Counted from the first letter of the stretch, positions 17,675-25,993 are shown. The stretch: DNA of 33,594 nt from Curvibacter sp. (GCA_019233055.1 JAFAMV010000249.1:1-33594); one strand, 5' to 3'. Notes: generated by a model from the sequence alone, not told the origin. Numbers and translations are program-made.

Positions 17675-18541
17675 GTGACCCTCTCCCAGATCGACCAAGA
17701 CATCGAAAACGCGCGCCGCCAGCCTGCGGTGCGCAACATCCTCATCCCGCCCTGCCCGGCGCTGCTGGTGCGCCTGCAGGACGCGGTGGCGGCGCCCGAG
17801 CCGGACCTGGGGGCGATCGAGCAGATCGCCTCGGCCGATGTGGCGATGGCGGCCGCGCTGATCCGCCAGGCCAACAGCCCGATGCATGGATTGGCCCAGC
17901 CGGTACAGACGGTGGGCCTGGCCATGACGGTGCTGGGCCTGCAGCCCTCGGTCGAACTGCTGACCGGCTTCCTGGTGCGCCACGCCCTGCCGGCCCGCAC
18001 CGCCTTGCTGGACCATTTCTGGGAGAGTTCGCAGCGCCGCGCCATCGCCTGCGAGCACATCGGCCGCCAGCTCTACAGCCTCGACCCCGGTCTGGGCCAC
18101 AGCTTCGGCCTGTTCTGCCATGTGGGCCTGCCGATCATGATGATGGCGGTCAAGGGCTATGCCGGCACCATGACCGAGGCGCTGGCACGCCAGGACCGCA
18201 CCTTCACCCAGACCGAGAACGCCAACCACCGCACCGACCACGCGGTGGTGGGGGCCATCGTGGCGCGCACCTGGCGCCTGACCGACGAGGTGGCACAGGC
18301 GATCTGGCTGCACCATGATTTCAGCTGCCTGAACGCCGAGCGCTTCCCCGAGACGGTGCGCCATCTGGTGGCCATGGGCCTGCTGGCCGAATACCTGGTG
18401 AACCAGCACGAGCATCTGGCGCCCTCGCGGGAATGGTCCCGTCATGGCGAGGCCTGTCTGGCCCATCTGCATGTCAGCGAGGACGAGCTCAACCACTGGA
18501 TCGACGAGCTGCACCCGGCCTTCGAGGCGGTGCATTTCTGA
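17675..18541 (+). CDS. HDOD-domain signalling protein (copy 2)
   Basis: A 288-aa single-domain HDOD protein starting at GTG 17675. Segments: ILIPPCPALLVRLQDAV, RQANSPMHGLAQPVQTVGLAMTVLGLQPSV, SFGLFCHVGLPIMMMAVKGY, and DHAVVGAIVARTWRLTDEVAQAIWLHHD. These align block by block with the protein at 13107-13967, so the two are paralogues about 3.7 kb apart in opposite orientations. The spacing RTDH...HHD leaves some histidines that could bind metal, but the canonical HD pair is not evident. Likely a signalling or regulatory protein without attached input domain. The upstream gap to uraA (17489-17674) shows no clear promoter. Confidence 0.88.
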   Translation: MTLSQIDQDIENARRQPAVRNILIPPCPALLVRLQDAVAAPEPDLGAIEQIASADVAMAAALIRQANSPMHGLAQPVQTVGLAMTVLGLQPSVELLTGFLVRHALPARTALLDHFWESSQRRAIACEHIGRQLYSLDPGLGHSFGLFCHVGLPIMMMAVKGYAGTMTEALARQDRTFTQTENANHRTDHAVVGAIVARTWRLTDEVAQAIWLHHDFSCLNAERFPETVRHLVAMGLLAEYLVNQHEHLAPSREWSRHGEACLAHLHVSEDELNHWIDELHPAFEAVHF

Positions 18542-18667
18542 GCCCCTGAGGCCGCTCTGAGCCTGCCGGACGCGCCAGGGGCCCTGCGACGCGCAGGGCT
18601 GTCAAACCGGTGACAGGGCAGGCCGGGCCGCTCGCTGGTACGCTTGTTTTCACAAGGAGACAAGCCC

Positions 18668-20737
18668 GTGAAGAACCCGCCAGGCAGGGGGGCGTTCCGC
18701 CCCCAGATCACGCTCTACCGCGAATGGCTGCAGCAGCAGCGCGGCCTATCGTTCGAGTCCTATGAGGCGCTGTGGCGCTGGTCGGTCAGCGACCTCGATG
18801 CCTTCTGGCAGAGCATCTGGGATTACTTCGACCTGCAGTCGCCGACGCCGCACCATGCGGTGCTCGCGCGCAACACCATGCCCGGGGCCCAGTGGTTCCC
18901 CGGGGCCCAGGTCAACTACGCGCACCAGGTCCTGCGCCATGTGGGGCCGGCCCATGCGGCGGGTTTCCCGGCCATCGTCAGCCGCAACGAGAAAGGGCAG
19001 GCGCGTGAACTGGCCTGGCCCGAACTGCGGCGCCAGGTCGCCGCGCTGGCCCTGCACCTGCGGGCCCAGGGCGTGCAGCGCGGCGACCGCGTGGCAGCCT
19101 ACCTGCCCAACATCCCCGAAACCCTGGTGGCCTTTCTCGCCACCGTCAGCCTGGGCGCGGTCTGGAGCGTCTGCGCGCCCGACATGGGCACCCATGCGGT
19201 GCTCGACCGCTTCCGTCAGATCGAGCCCAAGGTGCTGATCGCCTGCGACGGCGTCAGCTATGGCGGGCGCGACCACGACCGCCTGGCCGTGGTGGCCGAG
19301 CTGCGCCAGGCCCTGCCGTCGGTGCAGCACCTGCTGCTGCACGGCAACCTGGATGCCGGAGCCGTTCTGCCGGGGGCCGATCGCCTGGCCGATGCCTGCG
19401 CGCGCAACGATGCCGCCACGGCCGCCTTCGAACCCGAATGGCTGCCTTTCGACCACCCGCTGTGGATCGTCTATTCGAGCGGCACCACCGGCCTGCCCAA
19501 GCCCATCGTGCACGGCCATGGCGGCACCCTGCTGGTGGCCCTGGCCCTGAAGACCCTGCACAACGACATCGGCTGCAGCTATGCCGAGAACTCCTGGGGC
19601 GAGCGCTACCACTGGTACAGCTCCACCGGCTGGGTGATGTGGAATGCCCAGGCCAGCGGCCTGCTCAGCGGCAGCACCTGCGTGATCTACGACGGCAACC
19701 CCGGCGGCAGCCGCGACCGCCCCGACTGGGGCACGCTGTGGCGCTTCGCCGCCGAGACCGGCGTCACCTTCTTCGGCGCCGGCGCGGCCTTCTTCGCCAA
19801 CTGCATGAAGGCCGGCATCGAGCTCGACGCCCAGGGCGACCTGAGCGCGGTGCGCGCCCTGGGCACCACCGGCTCGCCGCTGTCGGAAGAGGTGCAGCGC
19901 TGGGGGACGGCGCAGTTCGAGCGCGTCGGCCGGCCGGACATCTGGTGGTGCAACATCTCCGGCGGCACCGATTTCGCCGGCGCCTTCATCGGCGGCAACC
20001 GCGAGCTGCCCCTGGTGCCCGGCCAGATGCAGTGCCGCCTGCTCGGCTGCGCCGTGGAGGCCTGGAACGAGCAGGGCCTGCCGGTGCTGGACGAGGTCGG
20101 CGAGCTGGTCTGCAGCCAGCCCATCCCCTCGATGCCGCTGTACTTCTGGGGCGACGAGGGTGGGCGCCGCTACCTGTCGAGCTATTTCGACATGTACCCG
20201 CCGGGCCACGGTCGCGGCCCGGGCGGCGGCGATGCCGGCCCAGAGGCCGGCGGGGTCTGGCGCCACGGCGATTGGCTGCGCATCGGCCGCGACGGCGGCT
20301 GTGTGATCTACGGGCGCTCGGATGCCACCATCAACCGCCATGGCCTGCGCATGGGCACCAGCGAGCTCTACAGTGCCATCGAGGCCCTGCCCGAGGTGCT
20401 GGACTCGATGGTGGTCGACCTCGAATACCTGGGGCGCGAGAGCTACATGCCCCTGTTCGTGGTGCTGCGCGAGGGCCGGTTGCTCGATGAGGCGCTGGCG
20501 CAGCGCCTGCGGGACGCCGTCAAGGTGGCGCTGTCGCCGCGCTTCGTGCCCGACGAGATCTTCCAGGTGGCCGAGATCCCGCGCACCCTGAGCGGCAAGA
20601 AGCAGGAGCTGCCGATCAAGAAGCTGTTGCTGGGGCAACCGGTCGAGAAGGTGCTCAACCGCGATGCCATGGCCAACCCGGGCTGCCTCGACTGGTATGT
20701 GGCGCTGGCGGCCCGGCGCGCCGCCCAGGCCGGTTGA
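18668..20737 (+). CDS. aacS: Acetoacetyl-CoA synthetase
   Basis: A 689-aa member of the acyl-adenylate (ANL) superfamily, of the length and N-terminal type (acetyl-CoA-synthetase-like cap, WRWSVSDLDAFWQSIWDYF) of acetoacetate-CoA ligases. GTG 18668 is chosen because AAGGAG lies 9 nt upstream; a TTG at 18644 precedes that site. Motifs: YSSGTTGLPKPIVHGHGG (ATP P-loop), WWCNISGGTDFAGAF, the hinge region GRSDATINRHGLRMGTSELY, and the catalytic-lysine end IPRTLSGKKQELPIKKLL. It activates acetoacetate to acetoacetyl-CoA, linking ketone-body or polyhydroxybutyrate turnover to central metabolism. It stands alone; no PHB genes are in view. Convergent with the EamA gene, 9 nt apart. Confidence 0.93.
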   Translation: MKNPPGRGAFRPQITLYREWLQQQRGLSFESYEALWRWSVSDLDAFWQSIWDYFDLQSPTPHHAVLARNTMPGAQWFPGAQVNYAHQVLRHVGPAHAAGFPAIVSRNEKGQARELAWPELRRQVAALALHLRAQGVQRGDRVAAYLPNIPETLVAFLATVSLGAVWSVCAPDMGTHAVLDRFRQIEPKVLIACDGVSYGGRDHDRLAVVAELRQALPSVQHLLLHGNLDAGAVLPGADRLADACARNDAATAAFEPEWLPFDHPLWIVYSSGTTGLPKPIVHGHGGTLLVALALKTLHNDIGCSYAENSWGERYHWYSSTGWVMWNAQASGLLSGSTCVIYDGNPGGSRDRPDWGTLWRFAAETGVTFFGAGAAFFANCMKAGIELDAQGDLSAVRALGTTGSPLSEEVQRWGTAQFERVGRPDIWWCNISGGTDFAGAFIGGNRELPLVPGQMQCRLLGCAVEAWNEQGLPVLDEVGELVCSQPIPSMPLYFWGDEGGRRYLSSYFDMYPPGHGRGPGGGDAGPEAGGVWRHGDWLRIGRDGGCVIYGRSDATINRHGLRMGTSELYSAIEALPEVLDSMVVDLEYLGRESYMPLFVVLREGRLLDEALAQRLRDAVKVALSPRFVPDEIFQVAEIPRTLSGKKQELPIKKLLLGQPVEKVLNRDAMANPGCLDWYVALAARRAAQAG

Positions 20738-20746
20738 CGGGTCGGC

Positions 20747-21643
20747 TCAGCGCCGCCGGTTGACCAGCACGATGCCCGCGCCCACCAGGGCCAGGGCCAG
20801 CAGCAGACCGGCGGTGACCGGCTCGTGCAGCCAGCCGGCGCCGAACACCAGGGCGAAGACCGGTGTCAGGAAGACGAAGGCCGAGATGCGCGTGGCCGGG
20901 TAATGGGCCAGCATCCACATCCAGGCCAGGTAGCTGGCGAAGGCGCCGACCAGGGCCTGGGCGCCGATGGACAGCAGGGCGAAATCGCTGAAGTGCCAGC
21001 GCCAGGTCTCGCCCAGGCCCAGCGACAGCAGGGGCAGCACCACGGCCGACACCGCGACCTGGTAGAACAGCAGCTTCTCGGGTGCCAGGCGGGCCAGGCG
21101 CGTGCTGCGCAGGGTGACGGTGGTGAGACCCCACATCAGGCCGGCGCACAGGCCCAGCAGATCGCCCAGCCACTGGCCGGCGGCCCCCGAGCCCGTGGCG
21201 CCTTCGCCCAGCGCCAGCAGCACGCCGGCAAAGGCCAGCAGCAGGCCCAGCCATTGGACGCCGTGCAGCCGCTCGGCCGGCAGGAAGCGCGGCAGGATCA
21301 GGGCCACCCAGAACGGCGCGCTGTACAGGAACACCGTCAGGCGCGAGGCGGCGGTGTGCTGCAGCCCCAGGTACAGGCAGGCGAATTCACCCGCGAACAG
21401 GGCCCCGGCGAGCAGGCCGGCGGCGGCCGAACCGTCGCGCCGGAACAGGGGCACGCCGCGCCAGCGGCACCAGGCCCACAGGGCGGCGGCGGCCAGCAGG
21501 AAGCGGATCGCGGCCTGGAACACCGGCGGCACATCGGGCACCGTGGCCTTCACCAGCACCTGCTGGAAGCCCCAGAAGAGGCAGCAGGCCAGCAGCAGGC
21601 CCACGGCCAGGCCATCGAGGTGGTTTTTGCGGACGAAATTCAT
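20747..21643 (-). CDS. EamA/DMT-superfamily transporter
   Basis: A 298-aa membrane protein with ten predicted spans arranged as two EamA repeats. The first opens AVGLLLACCLFWGFQQVLVKA and contains FLLAAAALWAWCRW. The second covers LLGLCAGLMWGLTTVTLR to VFLTPVFALVFGAGWLHEPV, the typical EamA ending, then a short RRR tail. The start at 21643 is taken because the frame continues open upstream without coding character. DMT proteins export metabolites such as amino acids; substrate unknown. It is divergent from minC, and the intergenic DNA holds the short inverted-repeat element at 21693-21749. Confidence 0.88.
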   Translation of the reverse strand: MNFVRKNHLDGLAVGLLLACCLFWGFQQVLVKATVPDVPPVFQAAIRFLLAAAALWAWCRWRGVPLFRRDGSAAAGLLAGALFAGEFACLYLGLQHTAASRLTVFLYSAPFWVALILPRFLPAERLHGVQWLGLLLAFAGVLLALGEGATGSGAAGQWLGDLLGLCAGLMWGLTTVTLRSTRLARLAPEKLLFYQVAVSAVVLPLLSLGLGETWRWHFSDFALLSIGAQALVGAFASYLAWMWMLAHYPATRISAFVFLTPVFALVFGAGWLHEPVTAGLLLALALVGAGIVLVNRRR

Positions 21644-21692
21644 GCTTTGATGATAGGGGTGGCCCAAAGACCGTGGCTGGCGGGGGCTGTTG

Positions 21693-21749
21693 CTCAGAAC
21701 CCGTTCACGGTCCCGCATGGCCCATGGGAGACCGTGAACAGGTTCCAAG
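21693..21749. mobile_element. 57-bp inverted-repeat mini-element upstream of minC
   Basis: Arms GAACCCGTTCACGGTC (21697-21712) and GACCGTGAACAGGTTC (21730-21745) pair at 15 of 16 positions around a 17-nt loop. The right end from 21721 agrees at 21 of 26 positions with the right terminal repeat of the larger element at 26025-26293, and the left end agrees at 13 of 17. It therefore looks like an internally deleted relative with only the termini left. It lies within the eamA-minC intergenic region and could act as a hairpin or supply part of the minC promoter. Confidence 0.65.
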
Positions 21750-21793
21750 GGCAGGCGCGTTAAACTCGACCTTTTCGAGACCCCAAGCCCTTC

Positions 21794-22549
21794 ATGACCG
21801 GTGCGACTGCGGGCGCTGCCCGCGCCAACTTCGATTTCAAGAGTGCCACGCTGCCCCTGGTGGCCCTGTTGCTCAAGACCACCGACGCCCAGGCCCTGGC
21901 GGTCGAGCTGGCCCGCCGTCTCGAGGAAAGCCCCGACTTCTTTTCCGACGACCCCCTGGTCATCGACCTCGGCGCGGTGCGCGAGCGCGACGACTGCCCC
22001 GATTTCCCGGCCCTGATCGCGCTGCTGAAGCGTCACCGCGTGCTGCCTCTGGCGGTGCGCGGCGGCAACCCGGCCCAGATGGCGGCCGCCGTGGCCGCCG
22101 GCCTGATCGCGACCCCCGACGTGGTGTTGCCGCAGCGCTCGGAAGCGCCCCAGGTCGAGGTGCGCGAGGTGATCCGCGAGGTGCAGGTCGAGGTCCCGGT
22201 GCAGGTGCCCGTGGCCGGGCCCGGCACCCTGATCATCGACAAGCCGCTGCGTTCGGGCCAGCAGGTGTATGCGCGCGGCGCCGACATCGTGGTGCTGGCC
22301 CTGGTCAGCCATGGCGCCGAGGTGATCGCCGACGGCAATGTGCACGTCTATGCGCCGCTGCGCGGCAAGGCGGTGGCCGGCGCCCGGGGCAACACCGAGG
22401 CCCGCATCTTCAGCACCTGCCTCGAGGCCGAGCTGGTCTCCATCGCCGGCATCTACCGCACCACCGAGGTGGCCCTGCCGCCCGAGGTGGCCGGTAGGGC
22501 GGCGCAGATCCGGCTGGTCGGCGAGAAGCTGATCATGGAAGCCCTCTGA
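21794..22549 (+). CDS. minC: Septum-site determining protein MinC
   Basis: A 251-aa inhibitor of FtsZ assembly. The N-terminal FtsZ-interacting domain spans about residues 8-110 (FDFKSATLPLVALLLKTTDAQALAVELARRL to AVRGGNPAQMAAAVAAGL). A Glu/Val-rich linker (VEVREVIREVQVEVPVQVPV) leads to the beta-helical MinC_C domain. That domain carries LRSGQQVYARGADIVVLALVSHGAEVIADGNVHVYAPLRGKAVAGARGN, including the RSGQ and GNVHVYAPLRG signatures for MinD binding and dimerisation. First gene of minCDE. A TAAACT -10-like box is at 21761-21766; no clear -35 accompanies it. Confidence 0.96.
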   Translation: MTGATAGAARANFDFKSATLPLVALLLKTTDAQALAVELARRLEESPDFFSDDPLVIDLGAVRERDDCPDFPALIALLKRHRVLPLAVRGGNPAQMAAAVAAGLIATPDVVLPQRSEAPQVEVREVIREVQVEVPVQVPVAGPGTLIIDKPLRSGQQVYARGADIVVLALVSHGAEVIADGNVHVYAPLRGKAVAGARGNTEARIFSTCLEAELVSIAGIYRTTEVALPPEVAGRAAQIRLVGEKLIMEAL

Positions 22550-22597
22550 CCCATTCAACATATCCCATTCAATACTGAACTGAAGGACTCGCAACAC

Positions 22598-23413
22598 ATG
22601 GCCAAAATCGTCGTGGTGACTTCCGGCAAGGGCGGCGTGGGCAAGACCACCACCAGTGCCAGCTTTGCCTCCGGCCTCGCCCTGCGCGGTCACAAGACGG
22701 CCGTCATCGATTTCGATGTCGGCCTGCGCAACCTCGACCTCATCATGGGCTGCGAACGCCGCGTGGTGTATGACCTGATCAACGTCATCCACAACGAGGC
22801 CAACCTCAACCAGGCCCTGATCAAGGACAAGCAGTGCGACAACCTGTTCGTGCTGGCCGCCTCACAGACCCGCGACAAGGATGCGCTGACCCAGGACGGC
22901 GTCGAGCGCGTGCTCAACGAACTGGCCGGCATGGGCTTCGAATACATCGTCTGCGACTCGCCGGCCGGCATCGAGACCGGGGCCCTGATGGCGATGCATT
23001 TCGCCGACGAGGCCCTGCTGGTGACCAACCCCGAGGTGTCCTCGGTGCGCGACTCCGACCGCATCCTCGGCATGCTGGGCTCCAAGACCCGCCGCGCCAT
23101 CGAGGGCAAGGAGCCGGTCAAGGAGCACCTGCTCATCACCCGCTACAACCCGAACCGGGTCGAAGACGGCCAGATGCTCTCGCTCGAAGACATCCAGGAC
23201 ATCCTGCGCATCAAGCTCATCGGCGTGATCCCCGAATCCGAGACCGTGCTGCAGGCCTCCAACCAGGGCACGCCCGCGATCCATTCGCAGGGCAGCGATG
23301 TGTCCGAGGCCTACAAGGACGTGGTGGCCCGCTTCCTCGGCGAGGAAAAGCCGCTGCGTTTCGTCGAAGCCGTCAAGCCGGGCTTTTTCAAGCGCATGTT
23401 CGGAGGGCGTTGA
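22598..23413 (+). CDS. minD: Septum-site determining ATPase MinD
   Basis: A 271-aa deviant Walker ATPase. The P-loop KGGVGKTTT is near residues 10-18, followed by the MinD-specific VIDFDVGLRNLDLIMGCERRVVYDLINV and the Walker B IVCDSPAGIETGA. The membrane-targeting amphipathic helix is at the very C-terminus (KPGFFKRMFGGR), as in proteobacterial MinD. It binds membrane with ATP, recruits MinC and is released by MinE, producing pole-to-pole oscillation. AAGGA precedes the start; the gap after minC is 48 nt. Confidence 0.98.
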   Translation: MAKIVVVTSGKGGVGKTTTSASFASGLALRGHKTAVIDFDVGLRNLDLIMGCERRVVYDLINVIHNEANLNQALIKDKQCDNLFVLAASQTRDKDALTQDGVERVLNELAGMGFEYIVCDSPAGIETGALMAMHFADEALLVTNPEVSSVRDSDRILGMLGSKTRRAIEGKEPVKEHLLITRYNPNRVEDGQMLSLEDIQDILRIKLIGVIPESETVLQASNQGTPAIHSQGSDVSEAYKDVVARFLGEEKPLRFVEAVKPGFFKRMFGGR

Positions 23414-23416
23414 ACG

Positions 23417-23680
23417 ATGTCATTCCTGTCTTTCCTGCTCGGTGAGAAGAAGAAGACCGCCAGTGTGGCCAAGGAACGGCTGCAGATCATCCTGGCCCAC
23501 GAGCGCAGCGGCCGCAGTGCCGCCAGCCCCGACTACCTGCCCGACCTGCAGCGCGAACTGGTGGCGGTGATCTCGAAGTACGTGTCCATCAATCCCGACG
23601 ACATCAAGGTCAACCTCGAACGCCAGGACAACCTTGAGGTGCTCGAGGTCAAGATCGAGCTGCCCGACGCCGCCCGCTGA
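23417..23680 (+). CDS. minE: Topological specificity factor MinE
   Basis: An 87-aa protein. The N-terminus [29 protein letters not shown] contains the membrane-targeting helix and the MinD-contact helix ([14 protein letters not shown]). The C-terminal topological-specificity domain has [44 protein letters not shown]. Length and motif order are standard. It starts 3 nt after the minD stop, with GGAGG upstream. The gene ends the min operon, 12 nt from the convergent flavin reductase. Confidence 0.98.
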   Translation: MSFLSFLLGEKKKTASVAKERLQIILAHERSGRSAASPDYLPDLQRELVAVISKYVSINPDDIKVNLERQDNLEVLEVKIELPDAAR

Positions 23681-23692
23681 AGGCGCGCAGCT

Positions 23693-24214
23693 TCACAGCG
23701 GGTGCTCGGTGTAGAAGCGCCCGCCGTGGAACAGCAACGGCGAGGCGCCCTCGCGGTGGCTGCATTGCTCGACCTCGCCGACGAAGATCACGTGGTCGCC
23801 CTCTTCGTAGCGGCTGCGGTTGAAACATTCGAAATGGGCGGCCGCGCCGGCCAGCAGCGGGGCGCCGCTGATGCCCAGGCTGTGTGCCACACCGGCCCAG
23901 CGATCGCCGCTCTTGGCGGCAAAACGCTCCGCCAGCGCTTTCTGATCCGCCGCCAGCACATTGATCGCATAGTGCGAGCCGGCCGCGAAGGCGCCCATCG
24001 AGCCTGCGGCCCGGGCCAGGCTCCAGAGCACCAGCGGCGGATCGAGCGACACCGAATTGAAGGAGTTGGCCGTGAGGCCCAGCAGCTGCCCCTCGGCGGT
24101 GCGGGCGGTGACGATGGTCACACCGGTCGCGAACATGCCCAGCGAGGCCCGGAACTCACGGGCGGAGAACGAGGGCGCGCGGGCCGCGGCAGGGGCATTG
24201 GGGGAGTCGGACAC
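23693..24214 (-). CDS. Flavin reductase family protein (HpaC/RutF-like split barrel)
   Basis: A 173-aa protein from GTG 24214, the only start near the conserved N-terminus; the open frame goes on much further upstream but overlaps the divergent gene. Conserved core: FRASLGMFATGVTIVTARTAEGQLLGLTANSFNSVSLDPPLVLWSLA, then HYAINVLAADQKALAERFA, HFECFNRSRYEEGDHVIFVGEVEQC and a C-terminal PLLFHGGRFYTEH. This is the FMN-binding split barrel of NAD(P)H:flavin oxidoreductases that feed reduced flavin to two-component monooxygenases. No monooxygenase is nearby, so the partner is unknown. No convincing Shine-Dalgarno precedes the GTG. It is divergent from the alpha/beta-hydrolase gene. Confidence 0.88.
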   Translation of the reverse strand: MSDSPNAPAAARAPSFSAREFRASLGMFATGVTIVTARTAEGQLLGLTANSFNSVSLDPPLVLWSLARAAGSMGAFAAGSHYAINVLAADQKALAERFAAKSGDRWAGVAHSLGISGAPLLAGAAAHFECFNRSRYEEGDHVIFVGEVEQCSHREGASPLLFHGGRFYTEHPL

Positions 24215-24331
24215 GGGCTGGAGGCGGCAGGGGGATGGGCTATTATGGTCTTTGCCTGTGGCACCCCGCTGCCGTGCCCCCGATACCCCGACAGCGTTTC
24301 CAGTTTTGTTGCGATCGACCTCCCATCCCGT
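24215..24331. promoter_or_regulatory. Divergent promoter region, flavin reductase / alpha/beta-hydrolase
   Basis: The 117-nt intergenic stretch contains an AT-rich TATTAT (24240-24245; CATAAT on the opposite strand) suitable as a -10 for either direction. No good -35 is seen on either strand. Divergent transcription from here is implied by gene order only. Confidence 0.35.
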
Positions 24332-25108
24332 ATGACTGCGCCCCCCGCCTTCACCACCCTGGGCGCCGGCCCGACCATCCTCATGCTGCACGACCTGTTC
24401 GGCGGCCACCTGAGCTTTGCGCCCCAGGTCGAGACCTTCGCCGGGGCCGGCTACCGGGCCGTGGCCTGGGACATGCCGGGCTATGGCCGCAGCGCGCCGG
24501 TCGAGCCCTATGGCTTCAAGGGACTGGCCCAGTGTTGCGCCGACCTCATCGATGGCCTGCGCTGCGGCAGCGTCATCCTGATCGGTCACGGCATGGGCGG
24601 CATGGTGGCCCAGGAGCTGGTGGCGCGCCGGCCCGAGCTGGTCAGCCGCCTGGTGCTCTGCGCCAGCCTGGCCCAGGGCTCCCGCATCGAGGGCGCCCTG
24701 GCGGGTGAAGAGACCCCGGTCCTGGCCGATGGCGAGACCATGGCCCAGCTGGCCGACTTCCATCTGCCCCGGCTCACCGGCCCCGGCGCCCTGCCCGAAG
24801 GATTGGGCCTGGCCCGCCATGCCATGGGCCAGGTCAGTCCGGTCACCTACCGCCGGGCCGCCGAGGCCTCGGCCCATTTCAACCGCCAGGCCGAGCTGTC
24901 GCGCATCCATGTGCCGACCCTGCTGGTGGGCGGCGAATTCGATCGGCTGGCGCCCGCCGAGCCGATGCACCGCATGGCCGACGCGGTGGGCGCCAGCGCC
25001 ACCGTGGCGGTGCTGCGCGGGGTGGGGCATTGGCCGCAGCTCGAGGCGCCCGATGATTTCGACGGCGCCGTGCTGGGCTTTCTGTCGCTGCCGCGCCTGT
25101 TGCACTGA
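24332..25108 (+). CDS. Alpha/beta-hydrolase fold protein with Gly at the nucleophile position
   Basis: A 258-aa cytoplasmic protein. The start is the first ATG compatible with the fold (ILMLHDLFGGHLSFAPQVETF, oxyanion-region HDLFGG). YRAVAWDMPGYGRSAP is the usual strand-4 region. The nucleophile elbow reads ILIGHGMGGMVAQELVAR, so residue 87 (codon GGC, 24590-24592) is Gly instead of Ser, Asp or Cys. The acid (Asp204 in GGEFDRLAP) and base (His233 in GVGHWPQLEAP) are both kept. Without a nucleophile, ester hydrolysis by the normal route is not expected. It could be a binding protein or a cofactor-independent catalyst, or a recent point mutation. Divergent from a flavin reductase and overlapping the MpaA-like gene by one base. 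Confidence 0.85.
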   Translation: MTAPPAFTTLGAGPTILMLHDLFGGHLSFAPQVETFAGAGYRAVAWDMPGYGRSAPVEPYGFKGLAQCCADLIDGLRCGSVILIGHGMGGMVAQELVARRPELVSRLVLCASLAQGSRIEGALAGEETPVLADGETMAQLADFHLPRLTGPGALPEGLGLARHAMGQVSPVTYRRAAEASAHFNRQAELSRIHVPTLLVGGEFDRLAPAEPMHRMADAVGASATVAVLRGVGHWPQLEAPDDFDGAVLGFLSLPRLLH

Positions 25109-25980
25109 TGCCGGGCGCAGCGGACCACCCCAAGGCCTGGCGGGTCGGGCAGGCGCTTGTGTGCGCATGGCTCGGGCTGTCCGCCCAGGTGGGCGCGGCA
25201 CCGGCCGGCGCTGCGGCGGCGCCACCGCAGCCGGGTGCGCCGTGCAGTCTCTGGAACCACCGCCTGCCCGGTTTCCAGTCGCAGGACTGCGCAGCGCTGC
25301 CATTGAAGCCCTCGGGCGCCCGCTCGGTGCAGGGGCGCGAACTCTGGATGGGCGATGTGGGGCCAGCGACCGCGCCGCTCAAGGTGCTGGTGCTGGGGGC
25401 CATCCATGGCGACGAACTGTCGGCCAGCAGCGTGGCCCTGCAATGGATGGGGCTGGCCCAGCAGGCGCCGGGCACCGCCCGCTGGCGCTTCGTCCCGGTG
25501 CTCAACCCCGACGGCCTGCTGGCCCAGCCGCCACGCCGCACGAATGCGCATGGCGTCGACCTCAACCGCAATTTCCCGACCCCGCGCTGGGAGCAGGAGG
25601 CGCCGCGCTACTGGGTGCAACGCACCCGCAAGGACCCCCGGCGCTGGCCCGGGCCCAAACCCCTGTCCGAGCCCGAGAGCCGGCTGGTGCAGGCCCAGAT
25701 GGAGGCCTTCGCCCCGGACCTGATCGTCAGCATCCATGCACCCTACGGGGTGCTCGACTTCGACGGGCCCAGCGAGGCGCCCAAGCACCTGGGGCGCCTG
25801 ACACTGGACCCGGTCGGGGTGTTCCCGGGGTCGCTGGGCTATTACGGCGGCGTGCACAAGGGGGTGCCGGTGGTGACCATCGAGCTGCCCAATGCCCTGC
25901 GCGCGCCCCTGCCCGCCGAGACCCGCCAGATGTGGCAGGACCTGCAGCGCTGGATGGGCGAGCACCTGCAGCGGCGTTGA
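25108..25980 (+). CDS. M14-family zinc carboxypeptidase, MpaA-like (murein peptide amidase)
   Basis: A 290-aa protein. The zinc-binding set is visible: His100 and Glu103 in LGAIHGDELSA and His210 in VSIHAPYG. The substrate Arg154 is in DLNRNFPT and the catalytic Glu259 in VTIELPNAL. This short arrangement fits MpaA, which cleaves the gamma-D-Glu-mDap bond in recycled murein peptides. Unlike cytoplasmic E. coli MpaA it has an N-terminal hydrophobic stretch (VGQALVCAWLGLSAQVGAAPA), probably a signal peptide, plus cysteines at 46 and 61, suggesting periplasmic location. The start codon overlaps the preceding stop (TGATG). A perfect hairpin, CTGGCGCAG-CCG-CTGCGCCAG (26000-26020), follows the stop. 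Confidence 0.85.
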   Translation: MPGAADHPKAWRVGQALVCAWLGLSAQVGAAPAGAAAAPPQPGAPCSLWNHRLPGFQSQDCAALPLKPSGARSVQGRELWMGDVGPATAPLKVLVLGAIHGDELSASSVALQWMGLAQQAPGTARWRFVPVLNPDGLLAQPPRRTNAHGVDLNRNFPTPRWEQEAPRYWVQRTRKDPRRWPGPKPLSEPESRLVQAQMEAFAPDLIVSIHAPYGVLDFDGPSEAPKHLGRLTLDPVGVFPGSLGYYGGVHKGVPVVTIELPNALRAPLPAETRQMWQDLQRWMGEHLQRR

Positions 25981-25993
25981 GCCGGGTGGGGTG

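Noticed and set aside
18746..20638. 630-codon minus-strand open frame within aacS
   Set aside because: Antisense to a complete acetoacetyl-CoA synthetase with all motifs; no recognisable protein features.
23783..23798. Additional parS site around the CACGTG at 23789-23794
   Set aside because: Only the central hexamer matches; the outer bases of the 16-mer do not.
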